From: Dromiciops gliroides
Lineage: Eukaryota; Chordata; Mammalia; Microbiotheria; Microbiotheriidae
Length of the DNA stretch: 64,000 bases
Reading direction: 5' to 3'
Assembly (NCBI RefSeq): GCF_019393635.1
Contig: NC_057863.1
Location: 646,636,660 to 646,700,659 of the forward strand
This document shows positions 23,996 through 35,980 of this stretch, piece by piece. The position numbers were made by a program, and so were the translations under genes. The notes beneath the pieces were generated by a model. The model saw only the letters and a list, made by a program, of their open reading frames with translations. It searched no databases and was not told the DNA's origin. Position 1 is the stretch's first letter. The number at the start of each line of letters is the position of its first letter.

Positions 23996-24150
23996 GGGCA
24001 GCTAGGTGGCACAGTGGATAGAGCACCGGCCCTGGAGTCAGGAGGACCTGAGTTCAAATCCGGCCTCAGACACTTAACACTTACTAGCTGTGTGACCCTG
24101 GGCAAGTCACTTAACCCCAATTGCCTCACTAAAAAAAAATTTTAAAAAAT
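23996..24150 (+). mobile_element. CORE-SINE
   Basis: Complete, A-tail, flanks aaaatcaatgta/aaaataaatgta. Confidence 0.92.
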
Positions 24151-24600
24151 AAATGTAAAAGACAAGGGTAAAGAAATGCAAATTGAAAAAAAAAGATACT
24201 GAAGAAATGCAAATTATACAACCTGTCTGCTTTTAATACAATTAGGGCCTTTGCCGCCTCTTGCCATAAGGTATGCTCCAACTTTCTCTAACTTTCACTC
24301 CTTCACTTCAACTCCCCTTTATCAACCCCCCTGAAAAGCCCCTTAACATCCTCACCTCTGTTGCCAACCCCCTGGTGTCTCTAGCATCTCTGTATCATAG
24401 TGATGTAGGAGGCAAAAAAGGGTTAATAGAAAAATCTAAGACCCAAGCTTTAGTACAGATATTAGCTCTAAAAGGGAGTCAGATCCCAGTTAATGGATAA
24501 CTTATGTTAGGTTCTCGTACCCATAGTGATCAACATCCATAATGGACCAGAACAGGTCAGGTCAAAAGAACAATAAAGGAAAAAGACAACCTATAGAATT
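24151..24600. other. Unassigned sequence
   Basis: Pyrimidine-rich 24270-24370; an ORF at 24273-24500 shows no recognised domain. It could be part of an old ERV around the LTR at 24785, but nothing confirms this. Confidence 0.3.
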
Positions 24601-24601
24601 T

Positions 24602-24744
24602 TTTTTTTTAGCGAGGCAATTGGGGTTAAGTGACTTGCTCAGGGTCACACAACTAGTAAGTGTTAAGTGTCTGAGGTCAGATTTGAACTCGGGTACTCCT
24701 GACTCCAGGGCCGTTGCTTTATCCACTGTGCCACCTAGCTGCCC
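24602..24744 (-). mobile_element. CORE-SINE, antisense
   Basis: Complete; poly(T) start and 'cacctagctgccc' end. Confidence 0.92.
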
Positions 24745-24784
24745 TAGAAATTCTAATGAAAAATGATTCTATTTTGAAACTAGC

Positions 24785-25195
24785 CATGGGAATCAGAAAG
24801 AGATGTGTGCAGAAAAGGCCAGATTTGTCCCCAGATTCACCTTATGATGTGTAAACCCCCAAAACACACCTCCACTGAAAAAGGTACCCTCCTTGGGGGT
24901 TGCCTTAGGACCCCCAGGAACTCCAAATTAGGATAAGCCCTCCCCTGAAACACCCCTAGGTGGAGAATATTATAATGAGAAGGACAGGCCCTCCCCTATA
25001 CCTCCCCAAGGTGGAGATTATTATGAGACTGATAATCAATTTATCCATACTATAAATATAACTGTCTTTCCTTTCCTTATTCGAGAGAAACCTTTCCACT
25101 TTTCTGGTTCTCTCCCTGTGATCACTCACAGTATTGCAATAAAACTTGGTAAACTGAGTCACTGAGTCTTGTAATTCTTTTGGGATGACTCACAA
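24785..25195 (+). repeat. Gammaretrovirus-like (class I) LTR, fossil
   Basis: The layout resembles class I LTRs: repeated 'cccctcccctgaaacacccc/ctcccctatacctcccc' U3 blocks, 'tataaatata' TATA-like box at about 25050, AATAAA at about 25138 ('gcaataaaacttgg'), and an end near 'gactcaca'. Sequence just after (ttggacccc...) could be a primer-binding-site remnant. No gag or pol recognised. Boundaries approximate. Confidence 0.5.
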
Positions 25196-25888
25196 TCAAT
25201 TGGACCCCAAATTTCCTGCCCACATCAATAGCACTTACTCCAACCACTGTACTGTCTCCTGTTCTCTTAATCTTCCGGAGCTCCCCTTCCACTGTCTTCT
25301 CCCCTATATATATATCTTCCTTCTAACCCCTCAAATCTCACAGGGCTTTTTGGCTCAGCTGAAGCAGAGGGGGAGGGGCACCAGCCCCTCTGACAGAAAA
25401 AACCCTGAAGACCTAAGGCCTTTTAATCTCAGCCCAAAGGCAGGGTCCCCAAATCAAAATAAATTTCCACACCTTTGTTGCTCAATGTAAGCCTTACCCA
25501 ACATCAAAGGATTCATAGAAGAGGAAAAAAAAAACTAGTTATGCTATAGCTTAGTTTAGTTATGTGTTTGTGCTTCAAATACATTCCCCATAATAACATT
25601 TTTCCTTGATTCATTTTGTAACTCATTTTAGGAGTATATTCAATAATATATATTTATTATTATGATTAATGAATTCAATTTGCTTTCTGACATGTTCTCT
25701 ATATGTAATGCCTGGAGAGAGTGAAGTCTAGCATTCCTCTCTTATTGGCCTCAATTTGTTTTTCTGATGATAACCATTTATCATTTTATTTTTAACATTT
25801 TGTCATTTTTGTGGCTATTGCACTAATCTTATTCTTCACTCTCCTGGTGACTTCTCATTAGTTCAGATTTCATGTAGAAAGTGATCCT
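25196..25888. other. Unassigned A/T-rich sequence
   Basis: Includes a pyrimidine-rich 25240-25330. No ORF with recognisable domains. Confidence 0.35.
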
Positions 25889-25889
25889 T

Positions 25890-25992
25890 CAGCCTCAGAC
25901 ACTTGACACTTATTGGCTATGTGACCCTGGGCAAGTCACTTAGCCCACATTGCCCTGCAAAAACCAACCAAACAAACAAACAAACAAAAAAA
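25890..25992 (+). mobile_element. 5'-truncated CORE-SINE
   Basis: Begins inside the body ('cagcctcagacacttgac') and ends in an (AAAC)n/A tail. Flanked by gaaagtgatcctt at 25877-25889 and about 25993-26005, so it was inserted already truncated. Confidence 0.9.
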
Positions 25993-27060
25993 GAAAGTGA
26001 TCCTTGAGTTGAGTTTTCAATGGAGCAAGGGTTAGAAGAGTTGGACTTATTACCATATGGGAATGGCGGGGGAGGCATCCTGTGTAAAGTTTTAGAGGCA
26101 GGAGATGAAATATGGTGGGAGGCCATCTTAGCAGAAGCAGTTTGGCCATTTAGGAGTGTTCGTAAGGTGAAATCAATCTGAAAGATAGGTAGGGGCAAGA
26201 GCAGGATGAATCTACTATCAAACCACTGAGTGGTTTTGTTTATCCTTTAAACATTAGGGAGCTTTCTTGAAAAGGACATGATCAGAACTGCTTTTTAGGA
26301 ATAACACCTTGGAAGATTTATAGAAGAGAGATTTGAAAAAGGGCAGCCTGGATGCAAGGAGATCATTCAGGGGGATTATTACAATAGTCTGGCTTATAGG
26401 CGAGTAGAGACTAAACTAGGATTGTGGTGATTTGAGAGGATAAAAGGGGAAATATGAGAGAGATACTGGAAAGGTAGAATGAATTAGGCTTAACAAGGAA
26501 TAGGAAATGTGGGGTAAGTAATAGGTAAGTAATGGGTAAGTGAGTATGAAGTGCTGAGACCAAGATTGGGAACCTGGGAAATTGGAAGACTGATATTTAT
26601 ATTTATATTTATATTTCCTTCATGGAAATATAAAATTTAGGAAATGAGGTGGGGTTGGGATGGGGAGGAGAATGCATTCAGAGTCAGACATGTTGAGTTC
26701 AAGATGCTTATAGCATGAAATGTTGAAAAGGGAGTTGGAAGTGCAGGATAGGGGCTCAAGGGAGAGACTTGGGGTATGTATATAGATTTAGGAGTCATCA
26801 GCATGGAGATGATAGGAAATCCTGTGTGAGCCAAGGAGATCACCAGGAAAGAGCTTAGTACAGTAAGAGAAGAAGGTGGAGGGCAGAGCCCTGGGAGAAA
26901 TCCCGCTTAGAGGTTAGACACAGGTGAAAATCAACAAATAAAAGTGAGACATCAGATTGGAAGGAGCAGAATCCAGAGGGAAGCCTCTCAAGAAAATTGC
27001 AGTAGGAGAGAGCATCCAGGGTTCAGAGGGTGTTCAACATTGCAATAATTCCAAAGCTGT
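25993..27060 (-). mobile_element. L2 LINE, antisense
   Basis: Complement of L2 ORF2 and 3' region: 'gacatgttgagttcaagatgc', 'gagtcatcagcatggagat' and 'gggcagagccctgggagaaa' are characteristic. An (ATTTAT)n tract sits at about 26590-26615. Old and broken. Confidence 0.7.
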
Positions 27061-28135
27061 TGGGTAGGAAGAGGACAAGGAAAACAATTTGGAATTCATC
27101 AAGAAAGAGATGGGGGGGGCAGCTAGGTGGCGCAGTGGATAGAGCACTGGCCCTGGATTCAGGAGGACCTGAGTTCAAATTTGGCCTCAGACCCTTGACA
27201 CTTACTATCTGTGTGACCCTGGGCAAGTCACTTAACCCCAATTGCCTCAGCAAAAAAAAAAAAAAAAAGAAAAGAAAAGAGAGAATGAAGCTGACTGCAA
27301 GTGACTGGAAGGTGATAAATGAGTGTTGATTGTAACTACTTTGTATATATTTTTATTAACACTTATCTATTGATTTCTCAATTGATTTTCTTAGAGTTTG
27401 AGTCTAAAAAGTAGGAGATAAATGATAGTTTCACAGGATAGATTGATTAAATGAAGGATCTTGTTTGTTTTTGTTTTTTTGTTTTGTTTTATTTGTTTTT
27501 TAAATGAAGGATCTTTAAAGACATGAGAGATCTGAATGTGTTTGGAGGTTGAGGAGAGGTTGAACTTGTGCATATGTGTCTTCAATACCCCCACCCCCAC
27601 CCATAACCAAACTATTCTGCTCTTCTCTCTTTAGCATTTCTATTCAATCATTCCTCCAGCAGCAACATCCCCTCAATAGCCTTTGGATTCAGGAAAGTTC
27701 CTCCAGTCAAACCTTCCCAGGCAAGATATTCAGGAAATATACAAACACCAGTAATCCTGGAATCTGCTCATCCTAGAATGAAGGTGCAAAGAGGATGGTG
27801 GAAGGAATCCCTTTGTGGAACTTGCAAAGATATGACCCAGCAACATACTGAGGAGGCAAAGGATGTAAAGGAGAGTGTAGAATTGACCTAGCTAGCCAAG
27901 GTGTTAGGCAAGGGAGGAGAATGGTGTGTGTACAGGAGTGATGACCTGGGAAAGAAATGGAGTTTCGAAGTGGTAAGGTCAAAAGGGAAAAAGAAAGATA
28001 GAATGTTAAGGATTATTATCATATAAAAGGATTTTGAAGTTCAAGAACATGGAAGGGGAATACTTGTAGGTGAGTAACTCAATGGTAAGATTTACCTCTA
28101 TGTGTAGCTGAGATGCAGTGGAAGAGAAGGTTATG
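27030..28135 (+). repeat. Segmental duplication, block A left part
   Basis: Colinear with 51350-52480. Shared anchors include 'aaacaatttggaattca', 'gtatatatttttatta', 'cctggaatctgctcat' and 'atgacctgggaaagaaat'. Sequence on both sides is non-coding. A SINE (27115-27268) is inserted in this copy only. Confidence 0.75.
27115..27268 (+). mobile_element. CORE-SINE
   Basis: Complete, poly(A) with (AAAAG)n extension. Confidence 0.92.
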
Positions 28136-28433
28136 TTTCAGATAATGTATAAGTAATACTACTCATGAGTATTGAGTAGTAAAATCTCCTAGTTTAATGG
28201 CCAGTTAGCTCCAAGGTACATGTTTCCCCTCTTTTATGAAAAGCCAATCCTTGTTCAGAGAGGAAGAGCCTGTATCTACCCCATTTTATGGGTAATAGGG
28301 AAGAAATCTATGTCATGGAAATGCATGTAAATATTGGTCCTATCACATCATGTCTGTCCCTTGAAGCTTCGCTGAGCTCAGCTTGGAGAAGTTTATCCTA
28401 AGAGCATTGGCTGCTGAGCAATCAAGACTTTTT

Positions 28434-28573
28434 TTTTTGGTGGGGCTATGGGGGTTAAGTGACTTGCCCAGGGTCACATAGCCAGTAAGTGTCAAGTGTC
28501 TGAGGCCGGATTTGAACTCAGGTATTCCTGAATCCAGGGTCAGTGCTTTATACACTGTGCCACCTAGCTGCCC
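28434..28573 (-). mobile_element. CORE-SINE, antisense
   Basis: Flanks caatcaagactttt/caattgagactttt. Confidence 0.92.
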
Positions 28574-28699
28574 CCCAATTGAGACTTTTGACTTCAGCAA
28601 CTGTTGAAACCCTTCTTCTGGAGGGCACATGGGGAATGATTAATGACTATTGAAATGAATGAACAATTAGTTAATCTGATTTCTTTTAAAAAGAAAACC

Positions 28700-28840
28700 G
28701 GGGCAGCTAGGTGGCACAGTGGATGAAGCACTGGCCCTGGATTTGGGATGACCCGAGTTCAAATCCGGCCTCAGACACTTGACACTTACCAGCCGTGTGA
28801 CCCTGGGCAAGTCACTTAACCCTCATTGCCCTGCAAAAAA
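28700..28840 (+). mobile_element. CORE-SINE
   Basis: Complete; flanks aaagaaaacc. Confidence 0.92.
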
Positions 28841-28869
28841 AAAGAAAAAGAAAACCAAGTTAATACTAT

Positions 28870-29165
28870 AAAAATATTTTTTAATTCACAACAAATGAAC
28901 AAGAAATAAGATACATTTATAGATTTTTTTGCCCAACCACATGAATAAAACTGACAACTGGAACAAAAAATTAATATTTATAAAATATAAAATATATAAA
29001 TTAACAGAACAAGAAATAGAGAATTTGAACAACCCAATCTTAGAAGAAGAAACTGAACAAGTTATATATGAAGTATCAAAGGAAAATAAACAAACAAAAA
29101 AGGAACAAATGGATTCATAAGTGAATTTTATCAGAAGTTGTAAGAAGTGTTAAAAGTGAATTTCT
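28870..29165 (+). mobile_element. L1 ORF2 fragment
   Basis: Reads LTEQEIENLNNPILEEETEQ then VIYEVSKENK, the conserved stretch before the L1 reverse-transcriptase domain. It lacks a 3' end. Confidence 0.75.
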
Positions 29166-29241
29166 GGAAAAAATGTAACACTCAATTTTGTTGTGTATCT
29201 ATTGTATATGATATTGACATTGTGACATTTAAAACTAAATG

Positions 29242-29690
29242 TGTAGTCACCTTAAATTAGAAACTTTTAGCACCAGTCTTTGGGCATTAAGCCTTTATTA
29301 AAGCACAGTAAAGAGAACATGTGGAAAGTTTAAGAAAAAGCCTTATCTAGCCTAGGGTTCATCCTGGCCTCCTTCTCCTTCCCTCAGCCACCAACCCGAG
29401 ATTCTTGAATGAAAAAAGACCAGAGCCAGGAAGCCAGTCTCACTTCCTACTTCCTGTCCCCCTCCCCTGGAAGGGGAGTTCTTTCAAGCTGATTGGTTGA
29501 TGGTGGTCTTGTGTTGATGTCTTAGACCACAGTCTCTCAGAATAACACCTCACTCAGGGCTGGCCAGGTGTGGTCTCAATTTAATCAACCTTAAGTAGGT
29601 TCTCAGTCATTCTCACTCAATTCAATCAATTCCAAATCAATCTTCAGGTGGGGCCCCTGGGCATTTCCCAAATCCCATTATTTTCTCACA
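29242..29690 (-). repeat. Solo LTR, family B, antisense
   Basis: TG...CA block (tgtagtcacc...attttctcaca). The complement of AATAAAG is at about 29291. Other members: 49425-49877 (antisense) and 54285-54750 (sense), perhaps also 44095-44480. Solo LTR only. Confidence 0.75.
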
Positions 29691-30411
29691 GCATGAACTA
29701 TGAGATGAGCTAAATCAACTGGTTTCCTTCAGTGTCTTCTTTCCTCTTCTTTTTGGTAAAGAAAGACTTAATTGGCAAAAAAAAAAAAAAAAAGAATTTC
29801 AGAGTCTCTGGAATGTCCCCCCTTCCTTATCTAGACTGATAGGTATTTTCCTTTGGTTTATTAGAATTAGCTGTACTTAAAAGAATACATCTTTTATCTC
29901 TCTCCTAGTGTTAATGATACATATTTTCCTTAATAAGCTTACTTTTTTTTTGAATGACCAGCTACAGCATAATGAGCAGTCTCCTTTATTCCACCTATGT
30001 TTCATATAATGTATAAGTATTGCTTGCTGAACTGTGAATGACATCCCCCATCAATTGTTGGTGGGGGATGCCATACTCTTGATTTTAATAAAGCCTATCT
30101 TCTTGTTAATACTTGCTTATTAGCTATAGCTAGTAAAATTGTTAAGAAAATTCATGTCACAATTCCAGTTACACTAGCTGGTACTAGATGACCCAACCCT
30201 CAGAGACCCACGACTCAAATAATTTTTCAAGCACGCACAGATAAGTGCACCAAGTTGGTACCTTTTAGAGAGGGAAACCTGGGAGGGGTAGGAAGAATGA
30301 CAGTCCAGCATTTTGCCTCCAAATTGAAAGCTCTACAGAGACAAGTTAGTGTTTTGCATATTTTTGTATTGTGTCTGATTGCCTGTCATTTGTATATAAT
30401 GACTGCCCCGG
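29691..30411. other. Unassigned, possibly LTR-like, with a perfect hairpin
   Basis: Contains 'atccccca...tgggggat' (about 30045-30071), an 8-bp perfect stem, and then AATAAA at about 30089. This resembles the end of a retroviral LTR but was not matched to one. Confidence 0.3.
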
Positions 30412-30537
30412 GGCAGCTAGGCAGATAAAGCACTGGCCCTGGATTCAGGAGGACCTGAGTTCAAATTTGGGCTCAGACACTTGACACACTAGTTGTGTGA
30501 CCCTGGGCAAGTCACTTAACCCTCATTGCCCCACCCC

Positions 30538-30571
<34 letters not shown>
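30412..30571 (+). mobile_element. CORE-SINE with (AC)n tail
   Basis: Slightly deleted SINE ending in about 16 AC units. Flanks ttatataatgactgccc (left copy tgtatataatgactgccc). Confidence 0.9.
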
Positions 30572-30572
<1 letters not shown>

Positions 30573-31246
30573 TTATATAATGACTGCCCTTCCTATTCCA
30601 TATCCCAATTCAATTGATATTGGTGATTCATTCATTCAGAAAAGAGGTTCATACATCTTGAGTATGAACTCAATCCCACCAAAATAAGGACAGGAGCCCA
30701 ACATAAAACTCAAATATTATTAAAGTAATCAGTGGTCATTATGGCAGCTGGTCATTCTGTTCTAGAACAGAACCTACTTGACAATATTTTGGCAAATTGG
30801 AAAAAAAAATCTTAGGAAGAACTTATGTGCCTACGTCTATACTTGCTGAACTCTGTCAAACTAAGTGGTCAAGCTATATTTATTTGTTGAACAGTCTTGG
30901 CCATTATTTGGTACATTTGGTCATGAAATTTTACAAATTTTAAAGGGTAAAATAGAGGTTCAATTCCTCAAACAAATGTGTTATTGGCTTATTTGGGCAC
31001 ATTCTGAAGTTCATAAAATTTGCCAACCCAATTGTGAAAATTTAATGAATTTTTCTCTTGGGGGAAAAAAGAAAACCACCTCCTTAGGACATTTCACCAG
31101 AGGACAGGTGCTGGCAGTCTGTCACATTTTCTACCTGGTGTACCCCCACTAATTTCAGATACCCACTTTTTGGGAATACCCAGAGGCTGTGTTCTTTTAT
31201 TTTAAGAGATGATATTATCACTTTTTTCAACCTTGCCCTTTAGTGA
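30572..31246. other. Unassigned; possible retroviral-like remnant
   Basis: An open frame at 30865-31152 (95 residues, WPLFGTFGHEILQILK...) has a vaguely gag-like look, and a family-A LTR starts directly after at 31247. This association is only suggestive. Confidence 0.25.
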
Positions 31247-31798
31247 TGTGAGATTCAAAATTGGATATACGGAGCATTAAACTTCCCCTTTTAACTTTTC
31301 CCTTATATATATATATATATATATCCCAGACCACTAAGAAAAAGGAGCCTCTGAGCTTTAATCTGTGAGGGATTAGTTTTTATTGCTTGGGAATTCATTA
31401 GACAACAAAAGGTGATACCAATTAGGGAAATAGGGAAGTAGAAATACAGATGAATGACCTTAGATCTAAACTTAGTCTATTTTCCTTTATAAAACTCACC
31501 AAATCCCAGATTGCCCGCCAGGCCGAGAACCAGCACACCCAAAGCCGAACACCAACCATGTGTTTCCAAACTCCTCTCACCCGAGCACACCACCATGGCT
31601 AAGTTTAGCAGTCAGAGAATGCCAACTTCTGTTCCTGCCCTCACTTTTAAGTTCGTGTCCCGGAAGTTCCTTACATGCAAGTTTTCCTCCCAAAAGGGGA
31701 GGTCCTTCAAAAGCTGCTTCGGTAGCATGTGCTATCTCTCAAATGATTCAGCTAAAACTTCCAATATTAATCTTTACCACAAATAATTTTTACCACAT
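31247..31798 (+). repeat. Solo LTR, family A, second copy
   Basis: tgtgagattc...ttaccaca. Same family and orientation as 1843-2436; contains (TA)n at about 31303-31323. ORFs across it are not genes. Confidence 0.7.
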
Positions 31799-32650
31799 AA
31801 ATCCCTCCTTGAAATCCCTTCATGGATAAATAGTCTCTTCTTAAAATGAAAGAGAAAAGAGAGAAGGGGAAAGCTGGATACAGACTCTGAGGCAGGAATA
31901 CCAACAGATGAAACAATCAGCTGCATTGTAGTGAAATTTTTGCTGATTTAAATGAATTCTTGGTGGAGTCTGTTATTGCCATCATCCTAGGAATTAGTAG
32001 CAGAAATGCCCTTTTCATGCCAGATTCCCAGCCAATTTTAGTATCAAACTGTCACCTCAATAAACTTTCAGTACAAAATTTAAATAAGAATTTTTCTGGA
32101 AAATTTTTTTCAATCTTTCAAAAGATATAGTCTTATCTTTATCTTGCTAATTCTGATGAAGTTGGAAATGCAGAGATAAAGTCAAATAAAAGAGAAGGAA
32201 ACCTTTTCCCCATTTGCAGAAATTTATGACATTGTAAACTAAAGACCAAATTTGTGACTGAAAAATAATTTCTTTATTGTGAGTCTCTATACTGTGGTTT
32301 CAATATTTTTGTGGAGTTTTGGGTAAGTACTAAACTATCCTACTGAATTTTTTGGGTGCTGCTCTTTATAATTTTTTAAGGAAAAATTAAAATAAAAAAA
32401 TTGAAAACATTACATATAAACTGCACTTAGACTCATCTTCACCCCCTCCCTTTCTAAAGAAAGATATTGTTTTAAGATAGGAGACCTCTAAGAAAGTTTT
32501 TTTTTTAAAGAAAGTTTTAAAGCACAGAAAAATGGAGATGCCAACAGTTTTGAAGTCTGCTGTTTCTAAATTTATCTGGCATTTAAGAACCACTGTTGGT
32601 GCAATGATTAACTCTTCAAACATCAGAGGCCACAAAAACATATTGCGAAG
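31799..32650. other. Unassigned A/T-rich sequence
   Basis: No recognised gene or repeat. Confidence 0.4.
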
Positions 32651-32654
32651 ACCT

Positions 32655-32800
32655 TTTCTATACCCACGAATGCAAGGTTGATTTAATATGCAGGATACTA
32701 TAAGCTTAATTAATCATATTAATAAGGAAAACAAAATCATATGATGATATCAATAGAGAGAAATCTTTTTAAAATACCCATTTCTATTACAAACACTAAG
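32655..32800 (+). mobile_element. L1 ORF2 fragment (reverse-transcriptase region)
   Basis: 'acgaatgcaaggttgattta...ccata' style block: reads like NAGLI.. and KENKII..ISIE, the L1 reverse-transcriptase segment. Confidence 0.6.
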
Positions 32801-32814
32801 TTTGGGTTTTTCCT

Positions 32815-33190
32815 GTTTAGAATTTTATTTTCCAAATTACATGTAAAAACAAATTTTGACATCAGTTTTTTAAAACTTTGTGTTCTAACTTCTCTTCCTC
32901 CTTCCCTTCCCACCCCCACCCCCAAGAACTCAAGCAATCCAATATGTTACACATGAGTAGTCATGGAAAACTACTCCATGTTAGCTAGGTTGTAAGCGAA
33001 AATGGATAAAAACAAAACTTCAGAATAAGAAACTGTCAAAAAAATATGCTTCAAACTGATGATACCATCAGTTCTTTCTCTGTAGATGGATTGCAATTTT
33101 CATAAGTCCTTCAGAGTTATATTGGATCATTGCATTGCTAAAAATAACCACATGCTTCCCAGCAGATCATCTTACATTATTGCTGTATTG
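32815..33190 (-). mobile_element. L1/HAL1-type 3' UTR, antisense
   Basis: Same segment as 8176-8515 ('ccaaattacatgtaaaaac', 'ggatcattgcattgct'). Confidence 0.8.
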
Positions 33191-33249
33191 CTAAATGGTA
33201 GGAAGAAACACCTTCATGAGAATTTTGCAAGATATTTTGTAGTTTTAGA

Positions 33250-33380
33250 AACTGAGGTAAAAAGAAGTGAATTGACTTCTCCAAAGTAATAAAGCTATTA
33301 AGTACCCAAGGCCAAATTTGAACACATTTTTCCTGCCTTCTGGCCCAGAATGGTATCCATTGTGCCATGTAGCCACTTCT
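33250..33380 (+). mobile_element. MIR-type SINE remnant
   Basis: 'aaactgaggtaaaaagaagtg' and 'gtatccattgtgccatgtag' match the MIR core and end loosely. Confidence 0.5.
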
Positions 33381-33422
33381 TTCAAGACTTTCCCTCAAAA
33401 TGATAAATAGTATATATCTGAG

Positions 33423-33560
33423 GGCAGCTAGGTGGCACAGTGGATGAAGCACCAGCCCTGGATTCAGGAGGATCTGAGTTCAAATCTGGCCTCAGACATT
33501 TGACACTTACTAGCTGTATGACCCTGGGAAAGTCACTTAACCCTAATTGCCCCTCAAAAA
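33423..33560 (+). mobile_element. CORE-SINE
   Basis: Complete, short A-tail. Confidence 0.92.
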
Positions 33561-33677
33561 ATATTATATATCTAAGATTATTGGCTATTATTAATATATA
33601 ATGGGGACAAACTAGTATTCTTTCCAACAAAATTAGCGCTAAAACAAGATTTTGATTGATCACCACTTCTTTTTGCC

Positions 33678-34110
33678 TGAAGGTCATGGGAATTGAGTAG
33701 AATGAGGAATAGGAATTTAAGTTGCTAGAAGGAATATCAATATATCTGAAGTCTCATAGTTTAATGGTGGGAATTGAGAAGGAGAGAAAGACTTCTAAGC
33801 ACTGAACTCACTGCAGAAGAACAGGAAGAGGGTCTTTGGATTCAGGATAGAAGAAGTGCCAGAATCTTCTTTTATTGCTCAATTTGGATTGATATCCTCA
33901 AAGAATAAGAGGTTGCTGAGTGAGGGAGGCAGAAGTGACATCAGGAAGTGGCATTGATGCAAGGACTCTTCTCACTCCCCCCACTAGGATCAGCCAGTTT
34001 GGGTCCCTGAGTGAAAGTATAACCAGAACTAGAAAGTGTTGCTAGCAATGTTATGTCAACAGGAATGAGGCAAGTTTTAGCACAGGCAGAAGATTGTTAA
34101 CCACAGAGCA
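33678..34110 (+). repeat. Segmental duplication, block A right part
   Basis: Colinear with about 52450-52810: 'ggtcatgggaattga', 'gattgttgagtga' versus 'ggttgctgagtga', 'tgcaagga(c/t)tct'. The 28135-33678 gap between the two halves of block A is filled by later insertions. Confidence 0.7.
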
Positions 34111-34419
34111 AGAATTCTAGGAGCACAATGGAATGGCCAGTTAGATCTGCAGTGAGAAATGTAGGGGGTACGGTTGAGGGGAATTGGAGTAAGAGTGGTG
34201 TATGGAGAATTCAGTTTGTATAATTCAGGTAAGAACTCAAAATCTCTGGATTTGGAAACATACGACGGGGGGAGTACGGTGACCCATTGAGGAAAGATTC
34301 CAGGGACAGTATCAGTGGCTAGAGAGAGGTCCATCAAGGAAAACATGCATTAGAATGTCCAAGAACTAACCTCATAGTCCCATGGGACCCTGGAGAACTC
34401 TTACAAATATCAGAGGCAG

Positions 34420-34576
34420 GGGCAGCTAGGTGGCGCAGTGGATAGAGCATCGACACTGGAGTCAGTAGTACCTGAGTTCAAATCTGGCCTCAGACACTTA
34501 ACACTTACTAGCTGTGTGACCCTGGGCAAGTCACTTAACCCCAACTGCCTCACTAAAAAACAAACAAAAAACCCCC
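34420..34576 (+). mobile_element. CORE-SINE
   Basis: Complete; flanks aaatatcagaggcag. Confidence 0.93.
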
Positions 34577-34913
34577 AAATATCAGAGGCAGACAAAGTGG
34601 GGATCCCACACATGAGGTCACTTGGCAATTTGGAGTATGTTTGACCAAAGAGAGACCTGTATGCAAACACTGAAGAATCTGAAACAACAAAGCAAAGATC
34701 CTACACCTTAACCAGGAATGCAGGTGTGAGAAATGATTCCTTTGGACCCCTACTCTATTCTAATCAGTATTAATCAGTTTGATATTTTGCATACATCATA
34801 TTGGATAATTAGAAAAGCTAAGTTCTTGTAGTAGACCTTTATAATGGGCCTCAAACTTGAATGTGTGTTCACTTCTTGTTTACTAGTTATGAAACTCACC
34901 TGCGCAAGAATAC

Positions 34914-35375
34914 TGTTACAATTGGAGCGATGCCCCCTGCTGGAGAGATACTGTAGGAAAGCTCTGCCATGAGGAGAAGGCATCTGAGGGCAAGCCGTGT
35001 GGCTTGGGAGGTCAGTTCCTTGGCATTAGGAAGTGACATTTGCTCGTGGGTGCTGTCGATCAAAGCTATCAGCCAATTAGCTTGGAGCTGTGTGGTAGAC
35101 GGGATGTTTCCGGTTTTCACAGGAGGCTTGTGGGACAAAGAAGGGGTGAAGTGCTTTCTCTCTCTCTCTCTCTCTCTGCCCAGGACCTTGGTTCAAGTGG
35201 AGCTGAAATGCTGGCTCCCTGAGATAGATAAATAGGCCTCTTTCTCTCTCCTCACCAAATTCTTATGCTCCTCAATAAATGCTTAAAAGGCTAAACTCTT
35301 GCTAAAGCTTCTAATTTATTGGTGACCACTCATTAGATTTTTAGACAGTAGAGCTAGAATTTTAGCCACCTTACA
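34914..35375 (+). repeat. Solo LTR, family C, sense
   Basis: tgttacaattgg...ccttaca, 462 bp, with CCAAT-like 'agccaattagct', a (CT)n tract (35157-35178) and AATAAA at about 35274. Same family as 19801-20206. No internal retroviral sequence on either side. Confidence 0.75.
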
Positions 35376-35837
35376 GACAGCAACTATTCAATGATAACAA
35401 AGATATGTCCCGTCTATTTTACTCAAATTCATGTCCAAACCCTGCTTGGGTGGGATGCCTTGCTGCTTTGGAAAGTTCCCCAACTTACTTTTGTACCTCT
35501 GGACCGTTCTCTCTTGTCCAACATGAGCAGGTGACCCATCTTATGACCACTCAGTCAGTGGAGATGTCCCATGCTCCCAAACCAGTGACCCTCTCCCACC
35601 CCCGTCCCACTTTTATGTCATTTATGGCCCTCAAGAGCAAGATTTATCAACCAGGGCGATTCTGTGTTTCACCATGCCTCTTTTGCATATTTGGGTATGC
35701 AAATCCCATAAGAAACAACGTCCTAACAGAGGACATCCCCAAAGGTGAGGAAGATCTGAGTTCCATTTCATTAGAGGTGACATGGGAGGTTTGTGGTGAT
35801 TCTTAGGTATTTCTCAGGAAAGAATTATACTCTCCGG
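35376..35837. other. Unassigned, with an orphan ORF
   Basis: The frame 35405-35806 (133 codons) is open but has no recognisable domain, no homologue I know and no supporting splice or promoter signals. I do not call it a gene. Confidence 0.3.
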
Positions 35838-35980
35838 GACAGCTAGGTGGCACAGTAGATAAAGCACCAGCCCTGGGTTCAGGAGGACCTGAGTTCAAAT
35901 TTGGCCTCAGACATTTGATACTTACTAGCTGTGTGACCCTGGGCAAGTCACTTAATTGTCATTGCTCCACCCCCCAAAAA
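35838..35980 (+). mobile_element. CORE-SINE
   Basis: Complete; flanks aattatactctcc. Confidence 0.92.

Noticed and set aside
30865-31152. 95-codon frame as a retroviral gag gene
   Set aside because: Resemblance is too weak; kept only as a remark in the unassigned block.
31511-31829. Two overlapping frames of 89-91 codons
   Set aside because: They lie in a solo LTR and have no recognisable protein features.
35405-35806. 133-codon open frame
   Set aside because: No domain, homologue, splice or promoter support; it may be chance in unassigned sequence near a solo LTR.
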